NCBI GenBank assembly: GCA_025642065.1
Contig: JAODUP010000187.1
Span: 763,360-827,359 of the forward strand
Direction: 5' to 3'
DNA length: 64,000 nt
Source: Paralvinella palmiformis
Lineage: Eukaryota > Annelida > Polychaeta > Terebellida > Alvinellidae
In this document: positions 12,200 through 26,540 of the stretch, piece by piece
Layout: each line of letters starts with the position of its first letter
Numbering within the stretch: the first letter of the stretch is position 1
The notes under the pieces: generated by a model
Databases searched by the model: none
Told to the model about the DNA's origin: nothing
Seen by the model: only the letters and a program-made list of their open reading frames with translations
Made by a program: the position numbers and the translations under genes

Positions 12200-12232
12200 G
12201 GGTGCAATGTAAGGATGATTCGTTTAATCTCG

Positions 12233-13330
12233 ACAGCTGTACTATGACATTCAAGGCTAACTTTAGTCTCCTTGTCATTAACAAAACCCTATATTATAAT
12301 TATAGTTTGTATAGCAGACATTATACCTGATTTGAAAACGTTAATATATAGAACGGCAATTCCGCCATAACGGTCTGCTAAAGTGCCGATGTAAATTGTT
12401 ATAATAGTGACGAGTAGGTCATAGTATTTATTGGATTTGTATGTTTATGAGGTATTTGACCCTCCAGCAAATATCACAAGGCATATTATGCTGCGGTTGT
12501 TGCAGAGTTCCGTTTCCTATGCGTGGAGACCATATTTCCCGGTCCCTGCATTCAAGAAAAGTTTATATAGAGCTGTATAATCCATGTACTATATGCGTCT
12601 TTGGAGGGACATCGTTTAGGTGTTTGGCCTGGTTATGCAGCATTTAAATGACTGTAGCAGGCACAGTACGCTCTTAAAGCATTATAAGTACTCCTGACTC
12701 AGGAATAGAAATACTGCATCGCATCTCGAGCGGTGGCATTGGACATGGCTCGCGCGGTTGGTGTGTTTTATATAACAACTTTAGTTGCATATAAAATTCA
12801 CCTTGGTTGTATGTGGGAATAGAATGATCTTTCCTAGGTCCAGTTATGTCCAGTTTGCATTATGACATTCAAGATTAGCTCTAATCTGCTTGTCATAAAT
12901 AACATTTAAGAACTACAATAGTTAGAATAGCAGACGTTAGGTCAGGTTTGAAAATGATAACATAGTTCAAACAGTACGAAGCTATGACGCGCTATTACGG
13001 TCTGCTTCAGCGCAGATGTCAGTCTTTTAATAGCAATTAAGATAAACAGTTTTAATAGTAGGCGCTTCATGACGCCTGCCCGTTGTAAAAACTGATCTTT
13101 GAAGACAGTGACAATTGGGTTATATGGTTTATATAGTATTGCTTTGAAGAAAGATACAGCAATTGAAAAATAGCTATAAATAGGGCTGCTTAGATAATTA
13201 AGCTAAACATTCTCACTACTGCCGCCACTCTGGATTCAGTCCCCTGAAGAAACGTCCGGAGTTTGAATTCACGGTTCGAGATTCTCTGTGCCTGTGCCTT
13301 ATTATACACAGCTAAAAAAAAAACTAAGCG
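12233..13330 (+). repeat. Composite repeat R1, copy 2 (blocks B-A-B'-C-D), the longest copy
   Basis: Block order is B (12240-12400), A (12405-12850), B' (12858-13025), C (13030-13210) and D (13220-13320). The B to B' distance is about 620 bases, so an A-B unit is tandemly reiterated. Blocks B'-C-D are closely matched at 19243-19762. Block C (GACGCCTGCCCGTTGTAAAA to CTATAAATAGGGCTGC) also recurs at 63870-64000. The copy ends in a short A-run where other copies end in (CA)n. No open frame of note. Confidence 0.75.
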
Positions 13331-14630
13331 AAAAATCAATTCGGCATATTCACATTTACGAATATTATATGAACTCTATTTCTAATAAAGGTCGTACAAA
13401 TTAACACGACAGCCCATCTTAGTAGTTACGATTGCCAAAGCGACTCTTCTAAACATTAAATAGTATCAATGTGCTCTCTTTTTTCTTCCATTCATGATTG
13501 TCTGGGCATTATTATCTTGGAGACTAACAATGGAGTTAATCAATATATTTCCAATAAATGATAATTCACGTTTAATGCGTTTTGCTCGTCTCATGTTTTT
13601 AATTGTTATATTGTCAGAAGAGAGAGAGAGGCACAATACAGTCACGTGATGATCATGATAAACAACTTTATCAACTGAATACAAACGTTGTCATAACGAC
13701 AATATAGACATTGATTCACCTTACTTAACATAATATTCTAATATCCATAAGAAAAATATCTTCACAATCAAATTCATTATTTACAGCCGTTTTCATATTG
13801 ATCGGATAATAAATCATCATCTGCCTCTTCGCTGAATTTCTATAGATTAGTTATGAACTATGGTTTTGATCATTCATCATCTGCCCATTGTAAAGGAGAA
13901 CGACCACATTTTAATGATAAGCAATTACTAAGTGAAAATCGCTTTTAGCGGCAACGAATTCCTACAGAAATGATCGATGTTTGCTCATTGATAGAAATGA
14001 CAGCTGGTATTTGTGGTTGAGCTCAATCTAATTCAATAGATTTGAATGTTTCACAGCATACAATGGACCGCTATGACATGTTTTTATGTCGGAATCATAT
14101 GAATGATTGTTATTCGATCGAGTGACAACTAATAATTGTCCTAATATTAACGCAGGTTATTGACTCACTACATTCTCTCTTTGTAACCTGATGACTTAGA
14201 ATGGTGGTGATATTGATAACTTAATATTATTATTGTTATTAATTAATGTATATACTAATAATAATTATCATTAAATAATTTTACACTGATATGTTATAAC
14301 TTTTGCACTTAAATCGTGCAAACATTGTATTATATATTAGTATAATTAATTTTATTATTATTATTATTTTTTTTTAATATTATGACTTCTATTATATATT
14401 ATGGTCGGGCAATATTTAATTTTTTCCCTGGATCTGCAGATAATAGCAGGTTATTGTAGATTGTCGTTTTAAATTGTATATCAGTTGTTACATTAAGGTA
14501 GAGTTAAAATACACATACTTACAACTTATCGATAAAGTTGACACTTATTTAATTCCTTTAGACGTAAGAACAGAGTAATGGGTTAATGGATGTTTAGATT
14601 TATGGGTTTATGAAATATCATAAGTATAGC
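13331..14630. other. Intergenic, no gene seen
   Basis: AT-rich sequence. Short open frames show no recognisable domain. A small GA run lies at 13619-13630 and poly-T runs near 14360. Confidence 0.5.
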
Positions 14631-14636
14631 CTCTTT

Positions 14637-14638
14637 AT

Positions 14639-14712
<74 letters not shown>
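14637..14712. repeat. (CT)n then (TA)n compound microsatellite
   Basis: CT run interrupted by one CC, passing directly into a TA run. Confidence 0.95.
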
Positions 14713-14716
<4 letters not shown>

Positions 14717-15860
14717 CTTTGAACACGTAGTACTTTCACAGTCTCACATACACGCCCACTCACATACACATATTTGTATAAGTATCAGCGTAATTGTTAG
14801 AGTTTGATTATAAATGAACACCTGTAAATTAAATTAAATGTTTTCAGTTTATACACCAACCATATTCATGAAACTAAAGTAAACCTTCGGTAATAAATAA
14901 ATATTATTACGATCTAAATTATCCGAATAGTCTAGAATAACCGAAAGTAGCTTTTTCGTATAAACTTATGGAAAGAACAAAATAATCAGAATAGACCGAC
15001 TCAATTACCCCTGCTGCTACCATGCGGCTGAAACTTACACTACGGTTTCGGCTAGAAGTATAAGAATCACTGTGTTGCATGCCGATTTACGCATATAGTG
15101 GTCAATACATATCATACTGAAAAACTGCATTTAGGCTATTTACAAGCTATATTTTATTTATAGTCCATTAAGAGCATGTGATCTCCAGATTATAATTTTG
15201 GAATGGCATAGACTTCATCCAATACATATATGCTACTAAATTAAATAACGTTCAGCGCGATTTGTATGGTTGTCCGGTCTGTCTAGTTCAAACTTATTTT
15301 TTTTTGTAGAACCTTTGCCATCTGACATGACGATGTGACTGCATACAATCAATGATCACATAGAATATAATTCAATGGGTGATTGCTATTACCGTAACAT
15401 TGGTATTTATGCATAATATCTTGTATTGAAAGTGAACTAGCTATTTTATTTCTGAATCAGCCATTCGTGCAATGTTTATATAAATGTCAAGGCTGTTAAC
15501 ACTCTAATGTACCAATTAAAACAAATATACAGGTGATACATATATGATTTGTTCCAGGGTATAAGTAAAATTAATATTTCCAAAACTCTACATTAAATAT
15601 TTAAAAACTCTTCATTAAAATCAATTTATATTCAGCTAAACGTTTAATTTAAAAATCATTTATTTAATACATTGAAACCCACGCTAAAAACTCTACGAGT
15701 CAACATGAATAGCTAAGGCTTAGCTGTGTCATTCATCTGGAAAAATCGGTCCACTCAATCAATGGGTTATATCTTGATAAGTATTGTGTCAAATCATTTG
15801 GAAAGACGCAATCGTTCAGCTGAAATACTAGTCTCAGTCTCCGTGTAATATAATAGGACG
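14713..15860. other. Intergenic, no gene seen
   Basis: No coding region, RNA gene or recognised transposon could be supported here. Confidence 0.45.
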
Positions 15861-15869
15861 TGTACCGAT

Positions 15870-16380
15870 ATACATGATTCATATAGGTAGGATTTATTCA
15901 GTTATTCGAACCCAGAATAAAGCTGAGGTCAGCATCTGAGGTGTCGAACTGTTTTATATGCATGTGTCTTTTGGACCACAGAAAATTACTGTTGAATGTA
16001 AACTGTGGTGTCAAAATAGTTTATGATATGTATGTAGCAAGTCACCATTGAACCACACGCTCGTGTTGTTTGCTCTGAGCTGTGGTATCAAATGGTATGT
16101 GTTTTACGTGCTTCTGCTTTTTGTACGTAGCCTGCATGTAGCCGCTTTCCTGTGGGCGTGACATATTTGTCGCATACGAAAAGCGAATTAGCTGGTTCCC
16201 ACAGGCTGATGAGTAGACTAGACACATGCTTAGGTATACGCACACATCTATCAATATGTGGAAGTATGGAACATTTTATTTTTAGATTAATGTATGTATA
16301 GTTGTATTTGTATTTAGCTTTATGGAGGTCGGTTTAAAGGATGTTTAGACATGTTGGTGCTCTGTGCCAAGTAGAAAGAA
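15870..16380 (+). repeat. LTR-like fragment, copy 1
   Basis: Sequence around GAATAAAGCTGAG (AATAAA at 15916) through TTGAACCACACGC and TGGTATCAAATGG (16083) to GCGGCTTTCC-like sequence near 16145 matches 49628-49910. A second block at 16257-16378 (GTATGGAACATTTTATTTTTAG to GTGCTCTGTGCC) matches 49200-49312. The two blocks lie in opposite order in the two loci, which fits an internally deleted LTR element here (end of 5' LTR, short internal remnant, start of 3' LTR). No protein part remains, so the classification is tentative. Confidence 0.4.
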
Positions 16381-16966
16381 GGGTTGTTATAAATGAAGAT
16401 TTGTTTTATCGGATTTTTATATTTTATTTTATTTAAATCGGATTTTTAAAATTTAAATCAGTTTTATTTTCACAAGCCATAATATCATTCAAAATGCTTA
16501 TAAATATTTATGTTGTGCAGTTATACAATATTAAATAGTCATGTTAGATGCAAGAATGCAAATTTAAGACAATTGTAAAGTAGTGTCCAGTACAGGGTTG
16601 ATAACACAAATCTGATTTTTAAGATTTATTTGATTTTAATCAGATATGTTTTATTTAAATCAGTTCGATTTTCAAAATCCATAAAATCAGTCAAATTTGT
16701 TTCTAAATGTTGTGTTTTGCAGTTGCAAAATATTAAATAGTCATGTTAAAGATGACAAAGGAAATTCAAAGCAATTATAAAGTAATGTGTCCAATTGCAA
16801 AAACCAATTGAAATATATCAAAATCACATTTAGTCATTATTGTGTATTAAATCACAGCCAAATTGTAAAGAAAATCATGGATAAAATTTAGATTTTTTAG
16901 AGTCATTTAAATCAAGCTTTAAATCAATGATTTAAATCACTTGATTGAAATCAAACAACACTGGAT
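16380..16966. mobile_element. Pair of hAT-like MITEs with ATTTAAATC motifs
   Basis: Two related segments lie side by side. The second runs from CAGGGTTGATAACAC (16593) to a right end ending CACTG (16963); read on the minus strand that end begins CAGTGTTGTTTGATTTC. Both ends are rich in GATTTAAATC-like subterminal motifs. The first (about 16385-16590) is a truncated relative that shares ATATTAAATAGTCATGTTA with the second. No clear 8-bp duplication was found around the second. Confidence 0.4.
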
Positions 16967-18365
16967 TAGAAAGGTGACGTCAACCATACTAGAGTCATAA
17001 GAAAACAAATACAGTTAGAACAACTCGTATTCTTTTAACGAAAATAACACAAATCAGTTATTATACTAATCTTTCCTTAAACACAAAATGGAACAACCCA
17101 ATAACTTTTATATTATTTTCTTTCTACATTGAAATTAAAACAATATTACAGAGAGAGAATAAAATGAAATTAAACAGAAAACCTTTCCCCCTCATTTTAA
17201 CTTGGTCTTTGGCAGGAATGTCCATAAACCTAAATATTCAGAAAACTAGAATACTCCAAACTTTCAGGTTTTCACAACGTGCATCCATAAATTCATTATG
17301 CCCCTTTATACTTTAGCCAAAATGTACAATATTTATTATCGATATCACACATTTCATACACCACTGTCATCTACACTACTGTTGTGTGATGGGATGACTG
17401 AGAAAGCATTTGTCTTAAAATCTAACCTATTGGAAACATTTTCAAATGAAATTCTTCAAGACCTGACATGCTTAGATCTGAATATTTTCCCCACAATATA
17501 CATGATTTCTTTCACAAGCATCATGTTTCCCCATTATTTTATGTACAACTGCTTCAGTTACTAAAAGATCAAAGTAACGCTGGGCATTTTCCTTCCCAGT
17601 CCTCTATCAGTATACTTGTACTCTTTAAATTTACCATCTATATTACGTAATGTTATTTAATGAGTGATATTACGATATAAGTGTCAGCTGTTTCCAGGAT
17701 ACGGTAATGTCTGTATCAATACACCAATATAAGAATCAAACTAGGATCAATCTATTAATCTATTTGAGGCTGTAGTAGAAACCTCGAATACTTTGTTAAC
17801 GTATTTAAATACAAATATAAATACTTATCATTTTGGATTTGCACAAATACAAAAACAAAACGTATTTGACTCCATGTCAGTCGGCAATATAGTTTTGTGT
17901 CAAGCCACTGTTGAACAATACGACAGTACCATGGCGTATTGCTGTGTATAGCTGATAATAATGAAATTCATCAGTAACTGGACAACAACCTACAAGAGAC
18001 ACACATTAAAGGCACCATGTACTTTTATACAGAAACAAGAATTACATCAGAGCGACAGGGCACGGCTTTTGGTTCGAAAATCATCCGATACTCGGATGAT
18101 TTGGTTGTCTGATAAAAACGTTAACAGTATTATAGAGACTTTATCGAACTCTGAGCTTTGATAGATTTTTACGACTAATACCGATCGAAAAACAAATATT
18201 CTAAACGAAACGTCATTTATTAGTGAAATATTTTAATCTGATTATTGCATTTCTCACGGAGCAGTAGCCCTTCAGCTTATGTTATATATTCGCGTTACAT
18301 AATGACCTAAATGTCAGTTATTTTACGTGGCTTAGTTACTTCAAATGAGAGAGACGCATATGGTA
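16967..18365. other. Intergenic, no gene seen
   Basis: Open frames at 17298-17564 and 17961-18161 show no recognisable motif and no splice or family context. They are treated as chance. Confidence 0.45.
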
Positions 18366-18367
18366 TG

Positions 18368-18368
<1 letters not shown>

Positions 18369-18421
<53 letters not shown>
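18369..18421. repeat. (TA)n microsatellite
   Basis: Uninterrupted TA run of about 53 bases. Confidence 0.95.
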
Positions 18422-18424
<3 letters not shown>

Positions 18425-19079
18425 TTAGGCTAATATAAACTATTTGCTATGTGAACTTTTATTAAACTCTCTTAACATTATCACTTATTTTCACATATAT
18501 TTGTATAAGCAGTTACTGCGACAATGTAATCTAAGAAATGTATTATACAAACTCTTTAGGCAGTTTTTTCTTCTGATTTTGCACTTTTAATAGCCACTCT
18601 AACAATAACTTTCACCCATTTCAGAACTCTCTGAATCTAATTAATGAAATTGTAAATTAAGATAAAAAACCAGTATCTTGAACAAATTGATTTATAATAA
18701 TATGCAGGAATTCTAACTCCATTTGTTTAAATACCATCTAATGAGGGGTAATAGAAGTAGTATTGTAATTAATTAAGATAAATGATTGTGTAATAAACCA
18801 CTCTGAGTCTTCTACATAATGTGCCATTTATGACATATATATTGAAAGCTCTTACTATTTGTTAAGAGAGTATATGTGGATTGCAGGAGTTTTATGTAGA
18901 ACAAAAATCAACCTAAACAAACATAGTCGACAGATAAACGAATACATCGCAGTAGATAAGAATGAGGAAGTATCAGTTATTAGTACATAGGTCAAATACT
19001 AGTTATATTAGTAAACATATACAAATAATATATTGGGTTATGCGTTCAGTCACCAACTGTTGTTGTCTATAGTTTATTA
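18422..19079. other. Intergenic, no gene seen
   Basis: AT-rich, no recognisable feature. Confidence 0.5.
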
Positions 19080-19080
19080 T

Positions 19081-19242
19081 ACGGCAGGATGACTGTTATA
19101 CGACATTATGAGTGTTATACGACATGATGACTGTTATAAGACATGATGACTGTTATACGACATGATGACTGTTATACGACATGATGACTGTTATACAACA
19201 TCATGACTTTTACACGACATTATGACTGTTATACGACATGAT
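19081..19242. repeat. 19-bp minisatellite
   Basis: About eight or nine units of ACGACATGATGACTGTTAT with scattered substitutions (for example TTATGAGTG and ACATCATGACTTTTAC variants). It abuts R1 copy 3 directly. Confidence 0.9.
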
Positions 19243-19991
<749 letters not shown>

Positions 19992-20890
19992 CTACAATTA
20001 ATAAAACACTGTATTCAGTTTTCGGGGTATCTCACTTCTGTTTAAAAATTAACACGCAGTAAAGAAGTAAATGTTTAGAGGGATATTATAAAGTAGATAT
20101 CACCATGAACGGTATATATAAAGTTGCACTGGCTAATTTAATATGATTCTAACGGTTTTTATGTTTTGTTCTGGCAATCATCTATTTTGATTTCTGAAGC
20201 TCCCAAAATGGACGCTACTGGAATAGGTCCAGCATACAGAATAATACAAATAAACATATTTAACTCACCTAAAATACACCAATCTTTTGGAAGGAGTGGT
20301 TTATTACAACAACACAAATTAAACACGACCCTAACACCGATAATTGCTTTACATTACCTTATAAATATAAATATTACCTTATAAAAACCTTTGCTAAAGA
20401 ATTTAATCCCCAAATATTCTATCATCAAATTGGTTTGTTGACTAATTTGCTTAGCGTCAAAACTGGTCACATTTGTATTATATGGCCAATTGCTGACTCG
20501 TTAGGAAAAGATCCTACAAATATAGGTATGAGCTGGATTTGCACCCAACAACACAATAGCCACTGCTTTATCGGAGAGTAGACTCTCATTAGGGATAAAT
20601 AATCTTTTATTTATTTATTTTGGTCAGAACAGGTTCGATAATTTCGTCAATAATTTGTTTCCATTCTAATGTCCTTATATCGATAACAATTCAAGTGACG
20701 ATGTCATAGCGATATAATGGTTACCATAAATACGTTTTCGTATTATCTGATCTCTATCAGACATTCTTCAATAGTCACACTGCTAAAAGTGTTTAATAAT
20801 AGCATTATCATCACCTACTTTCACATTCCAGTAGTTGACTATATAGTGCCATTTACATTCCTGTGGAGCTTGCCACAACTAAGTGACAGG
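19992..20890. other. Intergenic, no gene; possible tRNA-like relic near 20520-20590
   Basis: No supported gene. The patch GGTATGAGCTGGATTTGCACCCAAC (quoted in part) near 20525 resembles the minus-strand B-box side of a degraded tRNA-derived SINE and is similar to a patch near 20926. Evidence is weak. Confidence 0.3.
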
Positions 20891-20894
20891 GTCG

Positions 20895-21005
20895 AGTGGT
20901 TAAACGAAACAAATCCTGTAAACAGAGGTATGAATCGGATTATAACCCACAACCTGGAGTATTGCAGTTGTTCTGTATTCTAATCACTGCACAATCGGAA
21001 CGCCC
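20895..21005 (-). repeat. Possible degenerate tRNA-derived SINE
   Basis: Read on the minus strand, a GTGCAGTGATTAG stretch (A-box-like) is followed about 45 bases later by GTTATAATCC (B-box-like, degraded from GGTTCGAATCC). It is tRNA-sized, but many positions deviate. Confidence 0.3.
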
Positions 21006-21100
21006 TGATAGCCGAGGACATACAGGTGATAGATAAATTCACATCTCCCTTCATTTGTCCTCAGCTGGGACGCTTTAAAGGTTTTTCAGAATCTTTCTAA

Positions 21101-21357
21101 CTTTGAGATCTATCTGTGGTCAATCCATCTAACAGTGGAAGCTGTATGTGGTCAATCTATCTATCTTTGGCAGCTGTCTGTATTTGATCCATCTAACTTT
21201 GGCATTTATCTGTGGTCAATCCATCAAACTTTGGCAGCTGTCTGTGGTCAATCCATTTAAATTTGACAGCTTTCTGAGGTCAATCCGTCTAACTTTGGCA
21301 GTTATCTGTAGGCAACCCATCAAACTTTAACAGTTCTCTGTGATCAATCCATTTAGC
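21101..21357. repeat. 32-bp minisatellite, about eight diverged units
   Basis: Repeated units of the form AACTTTGGCAGCTGTCTGTG followed by GTCAATCCATCT, with many substitutions between units. The array is old. The open frame at 21148-21330 is a consequence of the repeat. Confidence 0.85.
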
Positions 21358-21379
21358 TACCAACGACACACCTGTTCCC

Positions 21380-22345
21380 GGTGTTGTTAGTTTTGTGAAT
21401 AAGAATTGGTTTGTGTGTACATTGTGAATTGTTCAAGGTCAGTAAAATTCAAGTTAGAAAGATCTTTGTCAATGCCACATTAGAATATTTAAAAAAAGAA
21501 GATACAAGCTTGTAAGGGAAATTAAAGGACTCTTTTAAGTGTTATGAATAAAGTGTTATTTAAAGGTGAAACTGTTCTTCAAAATATTAGCAGTTCAGAT
21601 AAAGGTATGACCTATTGCTTTAATAACTACTTCTGTCAAACGATATAAATATAGCTAATGAGTTCCCTTGTAGCACCTTATTACAGGGTATGCCATTGGC
21701 ATAAGAGTCCTGCATGCCCATGGTGGATATACTTAATGACATGTTGAAGGACATGTTCGATCTGTCAGGTAGTGTACTTGAATAGTTTCGATTCCATCGC
21801 GAACGACGCTCCCAGAGAGTGTCTGTTTATGGTATTTCATTAGCTGCTCAGTATTTGTTATCTCGTTACATTAGGATTGAGTTCATGGTCATCTCGTTTT
21901 CACAATGCATAAATGTCTTCTTGGAATCATTGCCCGGCGATAATGCATTAAATAACTCTTTTTTTTCAATTCATTTATTTCAACATTCATAATACATAAT
22001 TTTAATGAAATCAAACACAGTCAGAATGTTGAAAAGGAGGATGCTTGAAGCATTGCTTATATAATGCATCCCACTTGTATACCGATGGCACATAGATGTA
22101 TATTTAACCTCTTTCTTGAAGAATTTAGAATATCGTATTTTTGATATTCGGCTGTGGATGACTCAAAATCTTCTAAAATTAAATAATAATAAAAACAAAT
22201 ATGATATATTTTGCTTCATAAAAAATTGTGTTAAATCCCTAAAACATCAGCATTATAGATGAGTGCATCTTCGATTAGCCCTAGTGGGTCAGTAAAGAAT
22301 CTAGGGGTTATTTCTGACAAATGTATATACGAACATGTTTGGTGA
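21380..22345 (+). pseudogene. Truncated CR1/L2-like LINE copy
   Basis: This matches the near full-length LINE beginning at 22346. 21385-21720 corresponds to 23640-23960 of that copy, and 21740-22330 to RT sequence around 24480-24900, with an internal deletion at about 21725. Recognisable pieces include FDLSGSVLE-like and RSQRVSVYGIS-like sequence near 21760-21840, and a piece before the junction reading GSVKNLGVIS. It stops abruptly near 22340, where the next element begins. Confidence 0.7.
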
Positions 22346-25300
22346 GAAGTATGACCGGCTTTCGATGTAACGGCACTAGAATATTTCTCAGATAGTTCAG
22401 CCATTAGATAAGTTACACCAATGAAACTGGTGTATTTTGCATATTATATAATATAGTTTTAATTTATATTAGTTGATTATATTTAGTTATTTTGTATTTC
22501 TTGTATTTTCTTTCTAACTGCTTATTTGACCCCCTATATTATCGCCCACTCTAGTGTTTACCATAAGAACCCGGTTTTTGCTTGTGTATATTTTATTATT
22601 TTAATTTTCACTTATTTTCTGTCTATAATTATAATGAATTATACTAGTGATCAGTTGCTTGCCTTTCAACCTTTTGGTGATTTATACCATATGTTTAGCG
22701 ATGAGCCCACGTAGTGGAAAGCATCCAAAGTAGATGGGGTCTGATGCAATAATTTGATCATTGTGACAATAACACCATATAATGGCACAGCTGTACAAAA
22801 TGTAAGTATTGGTCTTTTAAATTGCCAGTGTTGCTATAATAAATCTGATGAAATATCTGATGTTGTTTAGGATATGGATCTTGATGCTCTTGTCATTACA
22901 GAGACTTGGTCGACTGGTAATGTTTCAGACCCGATATTTGTGGGTGATGCGACTCCAGCTGGATATTCATTCCATGATTCAGCGCTGATTCATTAGAAAG
23001 GTGCGGGAGTCGGCATTCTTCTCCATGATTCTTTGAAGTGTGAAACCCATTTGCGCCTTTAGGATAAGTCTTTTGAAAAATAACAACTGACTTTTCCATT
23101 TGGGAGGGATAAGTATTCGTGTAGCTATTACCTACTGATTACATCCCACTAAGTGATTTCAACATACATTGGGATTGCCAGAGGAATGCAGATACAATTG
23201 ATTTACATTCTTAAATCTGCTAATCTCATGCAGTATGTCCAATGAAGACCACACAGACATGGTCACATCTTATATCTTGTCATCTTATGTGATGATGACT
23301 ATGTGATTAAGGGTGTGTCTGTGTCTTCCATGCTGTCTTATCATTTCCTTAGTAACATTAATGTATCTTTACAGAAACAATCTGTTTCAGCTAAAGTTAT
23401 TTCTTATAGAAGATATAAGTCAATTGACAAGGAGGCTTTTCCTACGGATCTGCAAATCTGTTCTCTTGTATTGGATCTACCGGATAATGTGGATCATCTG
23501 GTGGATCTCTATGATAGTACATTGAGAGAGTGTAGATGAGCATGCACCTTTAAGGACAAAGGAAATGCCAATAAGACCAATGCTTCTATGGTACAATACG
23601 AAAATACAAGCTGCAAAGAAACACAGAAAGAATTGTAAGCAGCTGTGAATCAGGACCAGTTTGTGTGTTCATTATGAAATGTTCAAAATCAGTAAATTTC
23701 TAGTTAAAAATACCCTTGCATCTGCTAAATCTGAATATTATAAAACAAAGATCAAAGCATCCAAGGGAAATCAAAGAACTGTTTTCAGTGTTGTGAATAA
23801 AGTATTACATAAAAGTCAAATTGTCCTACCAAAATAATATCAACTCAGATAAAAATATGGCTAATAGTTTTAATAACTTCTTCTGTCAAAAATATTAAAT
23901 GTTCATAGTGGGTTCCATTCCATCACCTTATCACAGGGCAAGACCTTGTTAGAAGAGTCCTGCATATCCATGATTAGTACATTTGAGCCTTTTACAGAGA
24001 CTGATATCAGACAGTTGCTGAAAAGCTTATCAAAAGCTTTTGGTGCAGTTGACTCTATGCCTACATAACTTGTGAAAGATTGTCTAGGTGTTCTGATAAG
24101 CCCAATTACAAATATATTTAATAAATCATTATCTCGGAGTGCTTTCCCAAGATCCATGAAAGCTGCCCTTGTAAAACCATTAACAAAACACACCCTATGG
24201 ACTGTAATATTCTAAACAATTATAAACCCTTTTCAAATCTAAAGTGATAGAAAGGGTAGTTGTTTTTCATCTAAACAAATATGTAATCAATAATAACCTT
24301 AATGAATCACTACAGTCTGTATATGAAAGTGGTCATACCACTGAATCAGCCTTGGTTCGGGTGAAAAATTATATTAAGCTGTCAATTGATCCAGGTAAGC
24401 CTGTAATACTTGTTCTTCTGGACCTGTCTGCTGCATTTGATACAGTTGACCATAATGTACTTTTTTGTAGGTTAAAAGACATGTTTGGTCTGTCAGGTAG
24501 AGTACTTGAATCGTTTAGATCCTATCTGGAACAACGCTCCCAGAGGGTGTCTGTTCATGGTATTTTATCTGACATTCAGTTTTTGTTATCTGGTGAACCA
24601 TAATGTTCAGTTCTTGGTCGTCTGGTTTTCATAATTAATACCCATCCTCTAGGGATCATTGCGCAGCGATATGATGTTAAATATCACTTGTATGCTGATG
24701 ACACACAGCTGTATATATCACTGGCTGACTCAAAACCTTCTAAAACTAAGTGATAATAAAAAAATATTATATCTTTAGCATCACCACATTGTTTTAAATC
24801 CCTAACGACACCAGTATTATAAATGGGTACATCTTCGATTACCCGTAATGGGTCAGTAAAAAATCTAGGGGTTATTTTTGACCAATGTATTAACATGCAT
24901 GAACATGCCACATCAGTATGCCGAGCTGCCTACTACCATCTTAAGAACATCCACTGTTTAAAAGCATTCTTGACACAAGAATCACTTGTAACTGTAGTTC
25001 ATGCCTTTGTTACATCTCGTATAGACTATTGTAACTCCCTGTTATATGGCATATCTGATTATAACATTAATCGCCTTCAGCGAATTCAGAATAGTGCTAA
25101 AAATACTAGAAAATATGATCATATCACCCCAATTCTTCAAAAACTACATTGGCTACCTGTTAGACAGCATATCCATTTTAAGATTCTGTTAATAACTTAT
25201 AAATCTATTAATGATATGGCGCCAGAATACCTGTGTGAACTGGTTTCCATTAGAAAGTCATCCTGAAAATTCAGGTCATCCAGTCAGATACTATTGCAGG

Positions 25301-25588
25301 TGCCAGTGTCTCAGCTCAAGTCATATGGTGATTGTGCATTTAGTGCTACAGCCCCCATTTTATGGAATACGTTGCAGCCAGATATTAGAAAGGCGTCGTC
25401 CTTTGAAAATTTAAAATCTGTTTTAAAACACACACCTTTTCAAGGTTGTTTTCACCGATAAATAATTATTATCTTTTAAATCATTTACAGTTTTTTTACA
25501 GACATATTATTTGGGTATTATTATATTACCTAATTACTTGTATAGCGCATTTGAAAGATTCTTGCTAGTAAGGGCGCTTTATTAAATA

Positions 25589-25664
<76 letters not shown>
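22346..25664 (+). mobile_element. Near full-length CR1/L2-like LINE, decayed
   Basis: About 3.3 kb. The 5' end (AGTATGACCGGCT) and the 3' end (GGGCGCTTTATTAAATACA followed by (ATT)n) both match the minus-strand copy at 59882-63215, so the ends are defined by comparison. The endonuclease region (22800-23090) includes DMDLDALVITET and a GVGILLHDSLKCETHL stretch. The linker includes VDHLVDLYD. The RT includes LDLSAAFDTVDHNVLF (24420), [13 protein letters not shown] (24535) and [10 protein letters not shown] (YADD at 24691-24702). The C-terminal segment is open at 24823-25266. Stops such as the one at 24601 and several frameshifts interrupt it. The protein would nick target DNA and reverse-transcribe its own RNA; this copy cannot. 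Confidence 0.85.
25591..25664. repeat. (ATT)n tail of the LINE
   Basis: Pure ATT run forming the 3' terminus of the plus-strand LINE. The same tail, read as (AAT)n on the opposite strand, occurs at 51627-51650 and 59885-59931, as expected for L2/CR1-type elements that end in short tandem repeats. Confidence 0.9.
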
Positions 25665-26540
25665 GCATACTTGTCTCGATCCTCTTCCAAATGTAGTACA
25701 TATTCTATCGTTTTCTCCGGTTCTTAGTTAGGATTAAATGAATTAGAAAGAATCAATTGCTTCCCGTGAAGCACGTTATATATACCGAAAAAAGAAAGAA
25801 CTTTAATATATCGTTAACAATCTCTAACCATATTTGTACAATAGATATTATTTGATGAGGTAAACAAGAATCCTCAACAAGATAGACGTATTCTTAGCGA
25901 AACATCTGGCGATGAGAAAGAAATTAAATTTTGATACATGTTTCAATTAAGGATGATTTAATTTTGTTTTAAGTTGATGTCGTTTTGTTATATATTGTTT
26001 TTGATAATGGAAATTTTAATCTGTAGGATATGTTTGTATGTTCGTCAGATCTATAGTATGATCTATTCTGCGGATCCTTTCATAAATGTGCTGAATAAAA
26101 AGTTCCTGATAATCTAATTCATCTAATATCTCTCAATGAATGCACTAAATACAGATATAATATAACAATAAGACTGATGCTAGAAACACTAAACGTTAGA
26201 GTAGTCTAAACGGAACACTTCCGTCTACTTCATACGGGAGATACCGTTGATAAATATCTCGACGGGGTTACATAATTAATTGACAATCCCATTGAGCCGA
26301 GATTACTTTATGATCAACATCCACTTAACCCGTAGTATTATCCTAATGCGTGTAAACATCTCGCGACGTAAACAAAATATCAATAAATAATAACGGCCGA
26401 ATGTCATTTAGTTGACGTGGCTTAGCTTCCTCAAATGGGGGAGATGGATACGGTCTGTAATTTACTGCTTCACGGTCGGGATCAATTATAAAGAAATTTA
26501 TAATTTATAATAGATATCATATTCGGTGGAGAAAACATTC
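25665..26540. other. Intergenic, no gene seen
   Basis: No supported gene. A short stretch at 26401-26462 resembles 18311-18372. Confidence 0.45.

Noticed and set aside
17298..17564. 88-codon open frame
   Set aside because: No recognisable domain, no splice context and composition like the AT-rich background.
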